Shown here one piece after another: positions 33,146-42,137 of a DNA stretch of 64,000 nt. How positions within the stretch are numbered: position 1 is the stretch's first letter; the number at the start of each line of letters is the position of its first letter. Origin of the DNA: Kaistella antarctica (GTDB lineage Bacteria > Bacteroidota > Bacteroidia > Flavobacteriales > Weeksellaceae); assembly GCF_900109615.1 (NCBI RefSeq), contig NZ_FOIX01000003.1:62001-126000 (forward strand), given 5' to 3'. The notes under the pieces are model-generated. The model was given only the letters and a program-made list of their open reading frames with translations. It was not told where the DNA came from and made no database searches. The position numbers and the translations under genes are program-made.

Positions 33146-35161
33146 TTATCCGAAAGCTCTTTTTAATAAACTTTCTACTTTCGGCTCACTTCCTCTGAAG
33201 TTTTTATACAATTCCATTGGATCTTTAGTGCCGCCTGAAGAAAGCAAAACTTTATATTTCGCCGCGATTTCTGGATTAAAAATTCCGTTTTCTTTAAAGT
33301 ATTGAAAAGCATCAGCATCAAGAACTTCCGCCCATTTGTACGAATAATATCCCGCCGAATATCCACCTTGGAAAATGTGGGAGAAACTGGTACTCATCAT
33401 CGTTTCGGGATTACTTGGATAAAGATTGGTTGCTTTGGTTTCTTCCACTTCAAAGGTTTTCACATCACCAACTTTTTCGGAGTCAGAATGATAAGAAATA
33501 TCTAAAAGTCCAAATCCGATTTGTCTTAAAGTTTGATAACCTTCCATAAAATTCTTGGAATCTGAAATTTTCTGAATTTTCTCATCAGGTAAAACTTCGC
33601 CGGTTTGATAATGTTTCGCAAAGGTTTTTAAGAATTCAGGTTCATAACAATAGTTTTCTAAAAACTGTGACGGAAGTTCTACAAAATCCCATTTCACAGA
33701 CGTTCCCGACAGGTTCGGATAAGTGGTGTCTGCTAAAACACCATGCAAAGCGTGACCAAATTCGTGGAAAAGGGTCGTCACTTCCTGGAAAGTCAACAAA
33801 CTTGGCGTATCAGAAGTTGGCTTCGAAAAGTTGCAAACTACAGAAATATGCGGACGGTTATTCTCTCCATTCTTAATGGATTGACTTTTAAAACTCGTCA
33901 TCCAGGCGCCTGCTCTTTTTCCTTTCCTGGGGAAATAGTCAGCGTAGAGTAGGGCTTTAAATTTTCCGTCTTCGAAAATTTCGTAGGTTTTTACTTCGTC
34001 GTGGTATTTTTGAACTTTAGTTGTTTCTTTAAATTCTAACCCAAATAATGTTTTTGCTAATCCGAAAACGGCGTCCTGAACTTTTTCTAATTGAAAGAAA
34101 GGTTTCAGTTCTTCATCATCGATATCGAATTTCTGCTTGCGTAATCTTTCAGCGTAAAATGTATGGTCGTAACTCTCCATTTCTTCGATTCCATCTTCCT
34201 TGGCGAGTTTTTTCAATTCGTCTACTTCTTTTTCGGCGTAAGGTTTTGCCTTTTCTAAAAGTTCATTTAAAAATGATTTTACCTGTACAGGAGATTTTGC
34301 CATTCTTTCTTCCAACACATAATCTGCATAATTTTCGTAACCTAATAATTTTGCTTTCTCCTGTTTTAAAGAGATGATTTCTTTAATTAAATTCTGGTTG
34401 TCGAATTCATTGTTTTGAAAAGATTTTTTGCCGTTTGCTAAAGCGAGTTTTTTTCTCAATTCCCGGTTTTCAGCGTAAGTCATTAAAGGAAGAAAACTTG
34501 GATATTGTAAAGTCACCACAAAACCTTCGAGATTTCTCTCTTTCGCTTCTTCTTTATATTGTTCCAAAATGGCGTCTGGAATTCCGGCTAATTCTTTTTC
34601 ATCGGTAATATGTTTGAAATAGTTATTGGTTTCCGCTAAAACATTTTGTCCGAACTGAAGTGATTTCTTGGATAATTCAATGCTGATATTTTTGAATTTT
34701 TCTTTGTCAGAGTCATCCAGCAGCGCACCGCTTCTTACAAAGCCTTTATAAGTTTCGTTCAAAAGCATTTTCTGTTCTTCATTCAGATTGTATTTTTCTT
34801 TTTCGTCAAAGACTTTTTTTATCTTTTCAAAAAGAGGTAAGTTTTGAGAAATCTTGGCGGAGAATTCAGTTAAAAGTGGCGAAACTTCCTGAGCAATTTT
34901 CTGAATTTCGTCATTGGTTTCCGCAGAATTTAAATTAAAGAAAATACCCGAAACAACTTCTAGTTTTTCACCTGAAAAAGCCAAGGCTTCAATCACGTTT
35001 TTAAAAGTTGGTTCTTCTTGATTTCCAACGATTTCATCAATTTCCATTTCAGAAACTTTTATTAATTCCTGAAATGCCGGGAGAAAATGGTCCTCTTTAA
35101 TTTCAGTAAATGGTGCCGATTGGTAAGGTGTTGAAAAAGATTCAAGAAGTGGATTTTGCAT
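33146..35161 (-). CDS. M3 family zinc oligopeptidase
   Basis: Thimet-type metallopeptidase of 671 residues, close to oligopeptidase A and dipeptidyl carboxypeptidase. The zinc motif HEFGH lies near residue 466 in LFHEFGHALHG, and the C-terminal YSYKWAEVLDADAFQYF block is typical. It has no signal peptide from this start, so it degrades short peptides in the cytosol. The ATG at 35161 (MQNPLLESF) is chosen over the frame start at 35206, because the latter lies inside the promoter box 35204-35211. The cupin-like pseudogene follows immediately. Confidence 0.92.
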   Translation of the reverse strand: MQNPLLESFSTPYQSAPFTEIKEDHFLPAFQELIKVSEMEIDEIVGNQEEPTFKNVIEALAFSGEKLEVVSGIFFNLNSAETNDEIQKIAQEVSPLLTEFSAKISQNLPLFEKIKKVFDEKEKYNLNEEQKMLLNETYKGFVRSGALLDDSDKEKFKNISIELSKKSLQFGQNVLAETNNYFKHITDEKELAGIPDAILEQYKEEAKERNLEGFVVTLQYPSFLPLMTYAENRELRKKLALANGKKSFQNNEFDNQNLIKEIISLKQEKAKLLGYENYADYVLEERMAKSPVQVKSFLNELLEKAKPYAEKEVDELKKLAKEDGIEEMESYDHTFYAERLRKQKFDIDDEELKPFFQLEKVQDAVFGLAKTLFGLEFKETTKVQKYHDEVKTYEIFEDGKFKALLYADYFPRKGKRAGAWMTSFKSQSIKNGENNRPHISVVCNFSKPTSDTPSLLTFQEVTTLFHEFGHALHGVLADTTYPNLSGTSVKWDFVELPSQFLENYCYEPEFLKTFAKHYQTGEVLPDEKIQKISDSKNFMEGYQTLRQIGFGLLDISYHSDSEKVGDVKTFEVEETKATNLYPSNPETMMSTSFSHIFQGGYSAGYYSYKWAEVLDADAFQYFKENGIFNPEIAAKYKVLLSSGGTKDPMELYKNFRGSEPKVESLLKRAFG

Positions 35162-35203
35162 ATTATTTCTATTAATACTATTCGTTATTTGAAAGATGAA
35201 GTG

Positions 35204-35211
35204 CAAATTTA
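35204..35211 (-). promoter_or_regulatory. -7 promoter element for the M3 peptidase gene
   Basis: TAAATTTG on the minus strand, 42 bases before the ATG at 35161. It fixes the start choice of that gene. Confidence 0.6.
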
Positions 35212-35328
35212 AGTAAAAATAATTTTCAAGTTTTATTAGAGGAAATCCTTACCAATTCATCTGATTGGCTTATTTCTAAAAGGATGTTAAAAATAGATAA
35301 TGTTTGAAACCATCAGAAATAATTAACT

Positions 35329-35336
35329 TAAATTTG
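35329..35336 (+). promoter_or_regulatory. -7 promoter element for the DUF6263 lipoprotein gene
   Basis: TAAATTTG with TTTG at 35303-35306 as a possible -33 element (22-bp spacing). The leader would be about 60 nt. Confidence 0.5.
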
Positions 35337-35402
35337 TCAATCGTTTTTAAAAATGAAAATCTTTAAAAATCTACTTTAATTAAAATTCAGAAAAATCAGT
35401 AA

Positions 35403-36464
35403 ATGAAAAAATTCACAGCCATTGCGCTCCTTTCTATAACCTTGGTAGCTTGTAAAAAAGACACCAAAACAGTAACCAAAGTAGATCCCGAAACTGGGAA
35501 AACAATCACCGTAGAAGTTCCTGTAACCAGTACTGATTCATTAAAAGTAGAAACGCCGCAAGCAGAAATTTTTGCAATTAAAGATTCTTTGGGAGTTTAT
35601 AAGCAAACTTTTAAATTAGAGAAGGGGGAAACCTATCCTTTAGTGACGTATCAAAAAGACGTTCAAACGATGACTGCGCCTGATGGGAAATCGCAAAGTG
35701 GAACCAGCGAAATGACCGACGAAATGTCGTTTACCGTAAATGATTTCAAAGATGGCGTTTATGATATTACCATCAACTTAACCGGAAAAAGAAATTCTCA
35801 GTCAGCCAACGGAAAAACGGCTGCTGTTGATACCAAGCAAGCAGAACCGAAAGATGAGCAGTTGAAAATGATGTGGAAAGTCAATAAGGCTCTGGTTGGA
35901 AATAAATTAAATTTGAAAATGACTGAAACCGGAAAAGTGATCTCGATTACTGGTTTCGATACGATTTATAATAAAATTGCGGCTTCTGTTGGAACCGTAA
36001 TTAAAGATCAGAAAGACAAAGCTGGCTTTATCAATAGTTTCAAACAGAGTTTTAACGAGAAGATGTTGAAGGACCAATTCTCCAAAAATCTGGTTTTAAT
36101 TCCAGCAAAAGGAGCCAAGATTGGTGATAAATGGTCTGAAAGTGAAAATGCAACTCCAGATGGAAAAATTAAGCTCACCACTACTTATACGTTGAAAAGT
36201 GTGGGTGATGGAATCGCACAAATCTCTGTCGCAGGTGGAATTCCTAAAAAAACGGATAAACAGACGAAAGAAGGCGTCACCAGATCAATGAGTTCTGAAC
36301 TGTCGCAAAATGGAACAATTATATTGGACCAAAAAACAGGTTGGGTGAAGAACCAGAACATCTCTGTGAAAACGACTCAGACAGAAACGCTTTCAGATGG
36401 CAAACAATCTCAAACCATGAAGTCAGTTTCGAATTCAACAGTGGTTGTCAACCCAAAAAAGTAG
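35403..36464 (+). CDS. DUF6263 family lipoprotein
   Basis: Lipoprotein of 353 residues with lipobox LVAC (Cys17) and a Thr/Val/Lys-rich linker. The main domain (from about residue 55) has the alternating strands of DUF6263, including KGETYPLVTYQKDVQTMTA, MSFTVNDFKDGVYDITI, and LVLIPAKGAKIGDKWSES, a Bacteroidota family of unknown function. It likely sits at the outer membrane. The DUF4834 and YfhO genes follow on the same strand at short distance. Confidence 0.8.
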   Translation: MKKFTAIALLSITLVACKKDTKTVTKVDPETGKTITVEVPVTSTDSLKVETPQAEIFAIKDSLGVYKQTFKLEKGETYPLVTYQKDVQTMTAPDGKSQSGTSEMTDEMSFTVNDFKDGVYDITINLTGKRNSQSANGKTAAVDTKQAEPKDEQLKMMWKVNKALVGNKLNLKMTETGKVISITGFDTIYNKIAASVGTVIKDQKDKAGFINSFKQSFNEKMLKDQFSKNLVLIPAKGAKIGDKWSESENATPDGKIKLTTTYTLKSVGDGIAQISVAGGIPKKTDKQTKEGVTRSMSSELSQNGTIILDQKTGWVKNQNISVKTTQTETLSDGKQSQTMKSVSNSTVVVNPKK

Positions 36465-36515
36465 ATTGGAATAATTAATTTAGACACCAACTTGATCTGT
36501 TATCAAAAGTAAGAA

Positions 36516-36734
36516 ATGAAATATATATTAGAATTAATTCTAACCACGGTAATCATTTTTTTTGTTTGGAATTTTTTAAAAAGAATGTTTTTTAAGAAGA
36601 TTTTTAAATTTCCACAGCCGAGAAATGACGAGAATGTAACGCAGCAGAAAACCAGTAAAAATTTGGATTCCAAAATCCATTGGGATGCAGAAACCGTCGA
36701 TTACGAAGAGGTTAAAGAACCCAAAGAAAAATAA
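36516..36734 (+). CDS. DUF4834 family small membrane protein
   Basis: Protein of 72 residues with one N-terminal membrane segment (about 4-20) and a basic stretch KRMFFKKIFKF, then a polar tail. It fits DUF4834, a small single-pass family of Bacteroidota. Function unknown. It is 51 bp after the DUF6263 gene and 56 bp before yfhO, with a weak terminator in between. Confidence 0.75.
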   Translation: MKYILELILTTVIIFFVWNFLKRMFFKKIFKFPQPRNDENVTQQKTSKNLDSKIHWDAETVDYEEVKEPKEK

Positions 36735-36742
36735 AGATAAGT

Positions 36743-36771
36743 AAATCCTTTGACGATGTCAAAGGGTTTTT
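36743..36771 (+). terminator. Terminator-like hairpin between DUF4834 and yfhO
   Basis: AAATCCTTTGAC pairs with GTCAAAGGGTTT (one wobble) around a 3-nt loop and runs into T residues. The yfhO start is 20 bp later, so it may attenuate rather than stop transcription. Confidence 0.7.
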
Positions 36772-36790
36772 CTCAATAATAAACCTAAAG

Positions 36791-39373
36791 ATGTTAAAAA
36801 ACAAAAACTTAATTTTCATTATCGGAAGCCTGGTGGTTTTCATTTTATTGGCGGTGATTTATGCCAATCCTGTGTTGACCGGTAAGCAACTTTTCCAGCA
36901 TGATATTGTGCAGTATAAGGGAGGAGCCAAAGAACTTTTGGATTACCGTGCTGAACATGGTAAAGAAACGTATTGGAGCGATTCGATGTTTGGTGGAATG
37001 CCAACTTACCAAATGGGCGCGCAGTTTCGAGGTGATGTTATTAAAAATATTGATAATCTACTTAACTTTTTACCGAAGCCGGCGAATTATATTTTCCTTC
37101 TTTTTTCAGGTTTTTTTCTATTAGGTTTAGTCGCCGTTAGAAATTGGAAATACGCACTTTTAGGCGCCACCTTTTTTGGACTTTCTACTTATTTTTATAT
37201 CGCACTTGCTGCCGGACATAATGGTAAAATACACACGGTTGCTTATTTCGCACTACTTTTAGCCGGAATACTTTTGGTGTATATCCGCAAAAAATACGTG
37301 ATTGGATTTATTGTAACGGCTCTTTTTATGGGCTTGCAGGTTGCGGCAAATCATCCACAAATGACCTATTATCTATTCATTGCGTTGGGCTTTTTATTCT
37401 TATCAGAATTAATTCGCGCGTTTAAGGGAAAGACCGATTGGAAACATTTTGGTATTTCAACGGGAGTTTTGGCTCTGGCATTTGTCTTGGGAGTTGGAAT
37501 GAATTCTCAACGGATTATGGCGAATTCAGAATACATAGGAGAAACGGTTCGGGGGAAACAAATTCTGGATAATGAAAAGCATTCCGCCGACCAATCTGGT
37601 ATGGATAAAGAAAGCATGTTGATGTGGAGTTATGGGAAATTAGAAACTCTGAATTTGTTTATTCCCCGATTAATGGGTGGATCTAGTAATGAAGAAGGTT
37701 CGCAAGAAATGATGGCGAAAGTTCAGGAGTTGGTTCAAGAGAATGTAGGTTCACAGCAAGAAATGGATCGAATTTCCAAAGGTTTCGGATCACTTACGTA
37801 TTGGGGCGAACAGCCGGGAACTTCTGGGCCTGCTTACCAAGGTGCGGTCGTTTGCTTTCTGGCAATTTTAGGATTTTTCTTTGGTTGGAAGAAGTATCGA
37901 TACTGGATTTTAGGAGCCTCCATTTTGACCATTCTTTTAGCTTGGGGAAGTAACTTTTTACCACTGTCTGATTTGTTCATTGATTACCTTCCTTTTTATA
38001 ATAAATTTAGAGCGCCAAGTTCTATTTTAGTTGTTGTTGAATTATTGTTTCCGCTAATAGCGATTGTTGGATTATACCGTTTCTTTAATTCAAATGAAAA
38101 GACAGAAACATCGACGCAAAATATATTGACCGAAGATTATAAGAAGAAAATTTTGATCTATGTAAGTTCTGCAGTTTTAGGAATTACGGTCTTACTACTG
38201 GTTTTTGGGAAATCCATTTTAGGGTTTTATACCTCTACAGAAAAGACTTATCTTCCGCCATTTTTATTGGAGTTTTTGGTAGATGAAAGATTTAAGATGT
38301 TCAGCATTGATGCAATAAAGGCGATTGTTTTTGTAGCGATTACGGCTGGAGTTTTATTTTTAAGTTTAAAGAATAAAGTCACTCAAAATATAGCGATTAT
38401 CATTATTGGTTTGGTCAGTTTCTTTGATTTGTGGAGCGTTAATAAAAGATATCTAAACAATGATAATTTCATTGATAAATCATTTACAGAAAATCCTTTC
38501 CAAACGGAAAATTCAGAACTGTTGATGCAGAAAGTCGGTGATAATGCGAATTTAAAATCTTTGCTAGACAACGCCAACATGAATAAGACGTTGGAAACTA
38601 TTGCTGAAAAAGACAAAGGTCATTATCGTATTTATAACCAAACTTTAGGCGCTTTCAATGAGACCAATACTTCTTATTTTAAATCGTCTGTTGGTGGTTA
38701 TCACGCTGTGAAATTGAGGAGATATGATGATTTGATTAATGAATATTTTGGTAAAATGGATACCGTGAAAGTTCCACGAATTCTGAATATGCTGAACACC
38801 AAGTATATGATTTTTGGAAATCCAGAAAACCCAGAAGGTGCTACGAATGCGGATGCGAACGGAAATGCTTGGTTTGTTTCTGAATTGAAATTCGTGAATT
38901 CTCCCAATGAAGAATTGGATCAGATTGGAATGATTGATAATAAAAGAGTTGCCGTCATTGCGAAAGAGGATCAAAAATATTTTGAAGGAAAACCATTGCA
39001 GAGAGACTCTACCGCCTTTTTAGATTTAAAAAAATACCAAGCCGACGAACTGGAATTCACGTCTGAATCGAAAACGCCACAATTAGCAGTATTCTCGGAA
39101 ATTTATTATCCAAAAGGGTGGAAGATGTTTATTGACGACCAGGAAGTTCCTTACATCAAAGCAGATTATTTGTTAAGAGCTGTTTATGTTCCGGCCGGAA
39201 AACATTCGATAAAAATGATTTTTGCCCCAGAGGTTATTGCAAAAGGGAAAATTATTTCGATGATTTCGTTTGGGTTATTTTTGCTGTTGAGTGGTTTGGG
39301 AATTTGGTGGATGTGGAAAAATAGAAAATCTGTTGCGGCAGAAAACGAACCAGTGAGAAATTCAGATTGTTAG
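36791..39373 (+). CDS. YfhO family membrane protein
   Basis: Polytopic protein of 860 residues with about 12 membrane segments, ending in a soluble domain (about 700-830) and a final membrane helix. The start (YANPVLTGKQLFQHDIVQYKG, then SMFGGMPTYQMG) and the AAGHNGKIHTVAY and ANHPQMTYY blocks match YfhO/GT-C type glycosyltransferases, which move sugars from lipid carriers onto envelope polymers. The acceptor is not known here. The next gene downstream is a soluble glycosyltransferase, which fits a glycan-building locus. Confidence 0.85.
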   Translation: MLKNKNLIFIIGSLVVFILLAVIYANPVLTGKQLFQHDIVQYKGGAKELLDYRAEHGKETYWSDSMFGGMPTYQMGAQFRGDVIKNIDNLLNFLPKPANYIFLLFSGFFLLGLVAVRNWKYALLGATFFGLSTYFYIALAAGHNGKIHTVAYFALLLAGILLVYIRKKYVIGFIVTALFMGLQVAANHPQMTYYLFIALGFLFLSELIRAFKGKTDWKHFGISTGVLALAFVLGVGMNSQRIMANSEYIGETVRGKQILDNEKHSADQSGMDKESMLMWSYGKLETLNLFIPRLMGGSSNEEGSQEMMAKVQELVQENVGSQQEMDRISKGFGSLTYWGEQPGTSGPAYQGAVVCFLAILGFFFGWKKYRYWILGASILTILLAWGSNFLPLSDLFIDYLPFYNKFRAPSSILVVVELLFPLIAIVGLYRFFNSNEKTETSTQNILTEDYKKKILIYVSSAVLGITVLLLVFGKSILGFYTSTEKTYLPPFLLEFLVDERFKMFSIDAIKAIVFVAITAGVLFLSLKNKVTQNIAIIIIGLVSFFDLWSVNKRYLNNDNFIDKSFTENPFQTENSELLMQKVGDNANLKSLLDNANMNKTLETIAEKDKGHYRIYNQTLGAFNETNTSYFKSSVGGYHAVKLRRYDDLINEYFGKMDTVKVPRILNMLNTKYMIFGNPENPEGATNADANGNAWFVSELKFVNSPNEELDQIGMIDNKRVAVIAKEDQKYFEGKPLQRDSTAFLDLKKYQADELEFTSESKTPQLAVFSEIYYPKGWKMFIDDQEVPYIKADYLLRAVYVPAGKHSIKMIFAPEVIAKGKIISMISFGLFLLLSGLGIWWMWKNRKSVAAENEPVRNSDC

Positions 39374-39420
39374 GATTGATTTTTTACTGCAAAATAAACA
39401 TTCAACTTATCTTTAAAATA

Positions 39421-39474
39421 AACCATTAAGAACTTAATTATGAAGTCTTAATTATTCTTAATCTCTTAATGGTT
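39421..39474. repeat. AACCATTAAGA inverted repeat with CTTAAT units
   Basis: AACCATTAAGA (39421-39431) pairs perfectly with TCTTAATGGTT (39464-39474); the 32-nt loop holds three more CTTAAT units. The sequence CTTAATGGTT with preceding CTTAAT units recurs at 44703-44739. It could fold as a weak terminator after yfhO, but there is no G/C-rich stem. Confidence 0.55.
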
Positions 39475-39558
39475 TTAATTTCAATTATGCATTTACAATG
39501 ATTTAAATTGTAATTTTTGAAAGTAATTTTACGGTTTTCAATTCCCATCAAATAATAG

Positions 39559-40845
39559 ATGAAACCAAAAAAAAAAATATTAATCATCACCTATTATTGG
39601 CCGCCTGCGGGTGGTCCGGGTGTTCAGCGTTGGTTGAAGTTTGTGAAATATTTACCCGACTTTGGTTGGAACCCCACTGTTTTTATTCCTGAAAATCCGA
39701 GTTATCCGATTATTGATGAAACTTTGACAAAGGAAGTTTCTGATGATTTAGATATTATTAAAACCAAGATTTGGGAGCCGTATCAATTAGCCGAAATATT
39801 CGGTAAAGACAATAAGAAATTCAAAGCCGGACAATTTGATGTCGGTAAGAATCAATCCTGGAAATCAAAACTTTCGATTTGGGTGCGTGGAAATTTCTTC
39901 ATTCCTGACGCCCGCGTTTTTTGGGTGAAACCTTCCGTAGAATATTTAAAAACGTATTTAAAGGAAAACCAGTTTGATGCTTTTGTCACAACTGGTCCAC
40001 CACATTCAATGCATTTGATTGGTTTGGAATTAAAGAAAGAGTTTCCTAGTTTAAAATGGATTGCCGATTTCAGAGATCCGTGGACTGAGATTTCTTATTA
40101 TAAACATTTGAAACTGACGAAATCTGCAGATCAAAAACACGGAAATCTTGAGCAGAAAGTTTTTGAAACTGCTGATATTACTTTAGCCACAAGTTTCGCC
40201 GATGCTGAAAATTTCAGAAAGAAACGAGCAAATGCTTTTTGTATAACTAATGGTTTTGATCAATATGTGGTTGACGAAAAGATCGAGCAAAAGAGTTCGA
40301 CATTTACCCTAAGTTATATTGGAGTTTTGGAACAGTTGCGAAATCCTAAAGCTTTATGGAACGTTTTAAATGAACTGGTTTCTGAAAATGAAGACTTTAA
40401 AAATGATTTTCAGTTAAAGTTTGTCGGTAGAATTGATGATAAAATTTTAAATGAAATTGAACAAACTTCATTAAGAAATTCGATGAATAACTTAGGTTAT
40501 CTTTCTCACTCAGAGGCGAATCTGGAAATGGCGAATTCTGATTTACTTTTAATAACCAATTTTCCTGATGACAGTTCAAAAGGAATTATTCCCGGAAAAA
40601 TATTTGAATATTTAGCCACCGGAAAACAGATTATTTCCTTCGGTCCGAAAGAAAGCGATGTCAAGAAAATTTTAGAAGAAACGAACGCTGGAAAGCATTT
40701 TGCCTATGATGATGAATCAGAATTAAAAATGTTTTTATTGCAGAAATTTGAAGAATGGAAATCTGGAACTACACATTCGCAAACTCAAAATATTAAACAG
40801 TTCTCCCGCAGAAATTTGACCAAAAAACTGACGGAACTTTTGTGA
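39559..40845 (+). CDS. Family 4-type glycosyltransferase
   Basis: GT-B fold glycosyltransferase of 428 residues, cytosolic or membrane-associated. The N-terminal half starts KKILIITYYWPPAGGPGVQRWLKF (acceptor side, Gly-rich loop), and the C-terminal half has FTLSYIGVLEQLRNPKALWNVL and the nucleotide-sugar site near PGKIFEYLATGKQIISFG with the EX7E-like end. It probably adds a sugar to an envelope glycan. It is monocistronic, and an interspersed repeat follows its stop directly. Confidence 0.87.
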   Translation: MKPKKKILIITYYWPPAGGPGVQRWLKFVKYLPDFGWNPTVFIPENPSYPIIDETLTKEVSDDLDIIKTKIWEPYQLAEIFGKDNKKFKAGQFDVGKNQSWKSKLSIWVRGNFFIPDARVFWVKPSVEYLKTYLKENQFDAFVTTGPPHSMHLIGLELKKEFPSLKWIADFRDPWTEISYYKHLKLTKSADQKHGNLEQKVFETADITLATSFADAENFRKKRANAFCITNGFDQYVVDEKIEQKSSTFTLSYIGVLEQLRNPKALWNVLNELVSENEDFKNDFQLKFVGRIDDKILNEIEQTSLRNSMNNLGYLSHSEANLEMANSDLLLITNFPDDSSKGIIPGKIFEYLATGKQIISFGPKESDVKKILEETNAGKHFAYDDESELKMFLLQKFEEWKSGTTHSQTQNIKQFSRRNLTKKLTELL

Positions 40846-40846
40846 T

Positions 40847-40993
40847 CCACCTTGCGTGAGGGAGGAGGTGGAAATCCTTTTTTAGCAAGGGCAGAAGCGA
40901 AGGCAAAAAAAAGATTGGGAACCGGATACCGACCTTTATAAAAATAGCCGTAAAAGTTTACTTTTACGGATATTTTTATAAAGGGCACGCCCC
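40847..40993 (-). repeat. GGGCG-bordered interspersed hairpin element, copy B
   Basis: Read on the minus strand it starts GGGGCGTGCCC, then the long palindrome 40933-40984, GGTATCCGGTTCCCAATC, a T8 run and GCC...GGC arm pairing across TTTTTT/AAAAAA, GGATTTCCACCTCC and CACGCAAGGTGG. CCACCT (40847-40852) pairs with AGGTGG (40866-40871). The order of parts matches copy A at 23482-23564. It starts two bases after the glycosyltransferase stop and ends just before the stop of the convergent CBS-like gene. Confidence 0.65.
40933..40984. repeat. Long palindrome inside copy B (25-bp arms)
   Basis: Arms 40933-40957 and 40960-40984 are reverse complements at 24 of 25 positions (mismatch at 40947/40970), with a 2-nt centre. 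The outer part is CCTTTATAAAAATA, the inner part CCGTAAAAGT. It has no counterpart in copy A, so it may have been inserted into, or expanded within, this copy. It can act as a bidirectional terminator for the converging genes. Confidence 0.8.
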
Positions 40994-41000
40994 TAAAATT

Positions 41001-41981
41001 TTACAACCAACCCATTTCGTTCATCCATTCATCATTGTAGATTTTCCCCACATATCGGGAACCGTGATCGTGTAGCAAAACTACAATCACATCATCTTTG
41101 GTGAACTGATCTTTCATTTGGATCAATGCAGCAATCGCACTTCCGGCGGAATAGCCACAGAAAATCCCTTCTTCTTTTGCCAGTTTTCGAGCGTAAACTG
41201 CACCGTCTTTATCAGTTACTTTTTCAAAATGATTAATGACTGACATATCAAAGTTTTGAGGAATAATATCCTCGCCAATTCCTTCTGTAATATAGGAATA
41301 GGCGTTGTCTGGATGATATTCACCAGTTTCGTGAAATTCTTTCAAAATTGAACCATAAGTATCAACACCAATGACTTGAATTTCCGGATTCTTTTCCTTG
41401 AAAAACTTTCCACAACCCGTAATCGTTCCTCCCGTTCCCGCACCAACCATGAAATGTGTTAATTTACCTTCCGTTTGCTCCCAGATTTCCGGCGCGGTAG
41501 ATTCGTAATGTGCTGTACGGTTAGATAAATTATCATATTGATTCACATACCAACCATTTTCAGTTTCTTCACCCAAACGTTTAGAAACAGAGTAATAAGA
41601 ACGCGGATCATCTGGTGTAACATCTGTCGGACAAACGATTACTTCTGCACCAACCGCTCTTAAAATATCATTTTTTTCTTTGGATTGCTTTGCATTGGTC
41701 ACGAAAATACATTTGTAACCTTTCACGATTGCAGCCAAAGCCAAGCCCATCCCAGTATTCCCGGAAGTTCCTTCAATAATGGTTCCACCCGGTTTCAAAC
41801 GTCCATCTTTTTCTGCGTCTTCAATCATTTTCAAAGCCATTCTGTCTTTTACAGAATTTCCTGGATTGAAGGTTTCTACTTTTGCCAAAACCAACGCTGG
41901 AAAATCTTCACCCAAAACTTTATTAAGTTTCACAAGTGGCGTATTTCCAATGGTTTCAAGAATATTTTGTGCGTATTTCAT
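41001..41981 (-). CDS. Cystathionine beta-synthase-like / cysteine synthase family PLP enzyme
   Basis: Fold-type II PLP enzyme of 326 residues. Lys45 in NPGNSVKDRMA binds PLP; EGTSGNTGMGLALAA (70-84) is the substrate-binding loop, and GAGTGGTITG holds the phosphate. QYDNLSNRTAHYESTAPEIW and the unusual ILRAVGAEVIVCPTDVTPDDPRS recall cystathionine beta-synthase cores more than CysK, but CBS regulatory domains are absent. It makes cystathionine or cysteine from serine or O-acetylserine. The ATG at 41981 is chosen over a longer frame (42092) because the promoter box lies at 42002-42009. Confidence 0.88.
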   Translation of the reverse strand: MKYAQNILETIGNTPLVKLNKVLGEDFPALVLAKVETFNPGNSVKDRMALKMIEDAEKDGRLKPGGTIIEGTSGNTGMGLALAAIVKGYKCIFVTNAKQSKEKNDILRAVGAEVIVCPTDVTPDDPRSYYSVSKRLGEETENGWYVNQYDNLSNRTAHYESTAPEIWEQTEGKLTHFMVGAGTGGTITGCGKFFKEKNPEIQVIGVDTYGSILKEFHETGEYHPDNAYSYITEGIGEDIIPQNFDMSVINHFEKVTDKDGAVYARKLAKEEGIFCGYSAGSAIAALIQMKDQFTKDDVIVVLLHDHGSRYVGKIYNDEWMNEMGWL

Positions 41982-42001
41982 TAAAGTAAATTTTAGAGCC
42001 A

Positions 42002-42009
42002 CAAAAGTA
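42002..42009 (-). promoter_or_regulatory. -7 promoter element for the CBS-like gene
   Basis: TACTTTTG on the minus strand, 20 bases before the ATG at 41981. Confidence 0.55.
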
Positions 42010-42137
42010 GGAATTCTTTTAGACTCAGTCCCGCTTTCCGTTATATGTTTTTCTTTCCTCGCCAAATGCCTTTGCAAAGAAAAAGATATCACTGCAATCG
42101 AGGCTAGAATTTCTTACTGCCTTTTTTTGACGGTACC

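Noticed and set aside
32979-34377. Several plus-strand frames opposite the M3 peptidase gene
   Set aside because: They mirror a well-conserved gene on the minus strand and look like low-complexity shadows.
40933-40984. Long palindrome considered as an insertion sequence end or att site
   Set aside because: No transposase or integrase gene, target duplication or second matching end is visible in the window.
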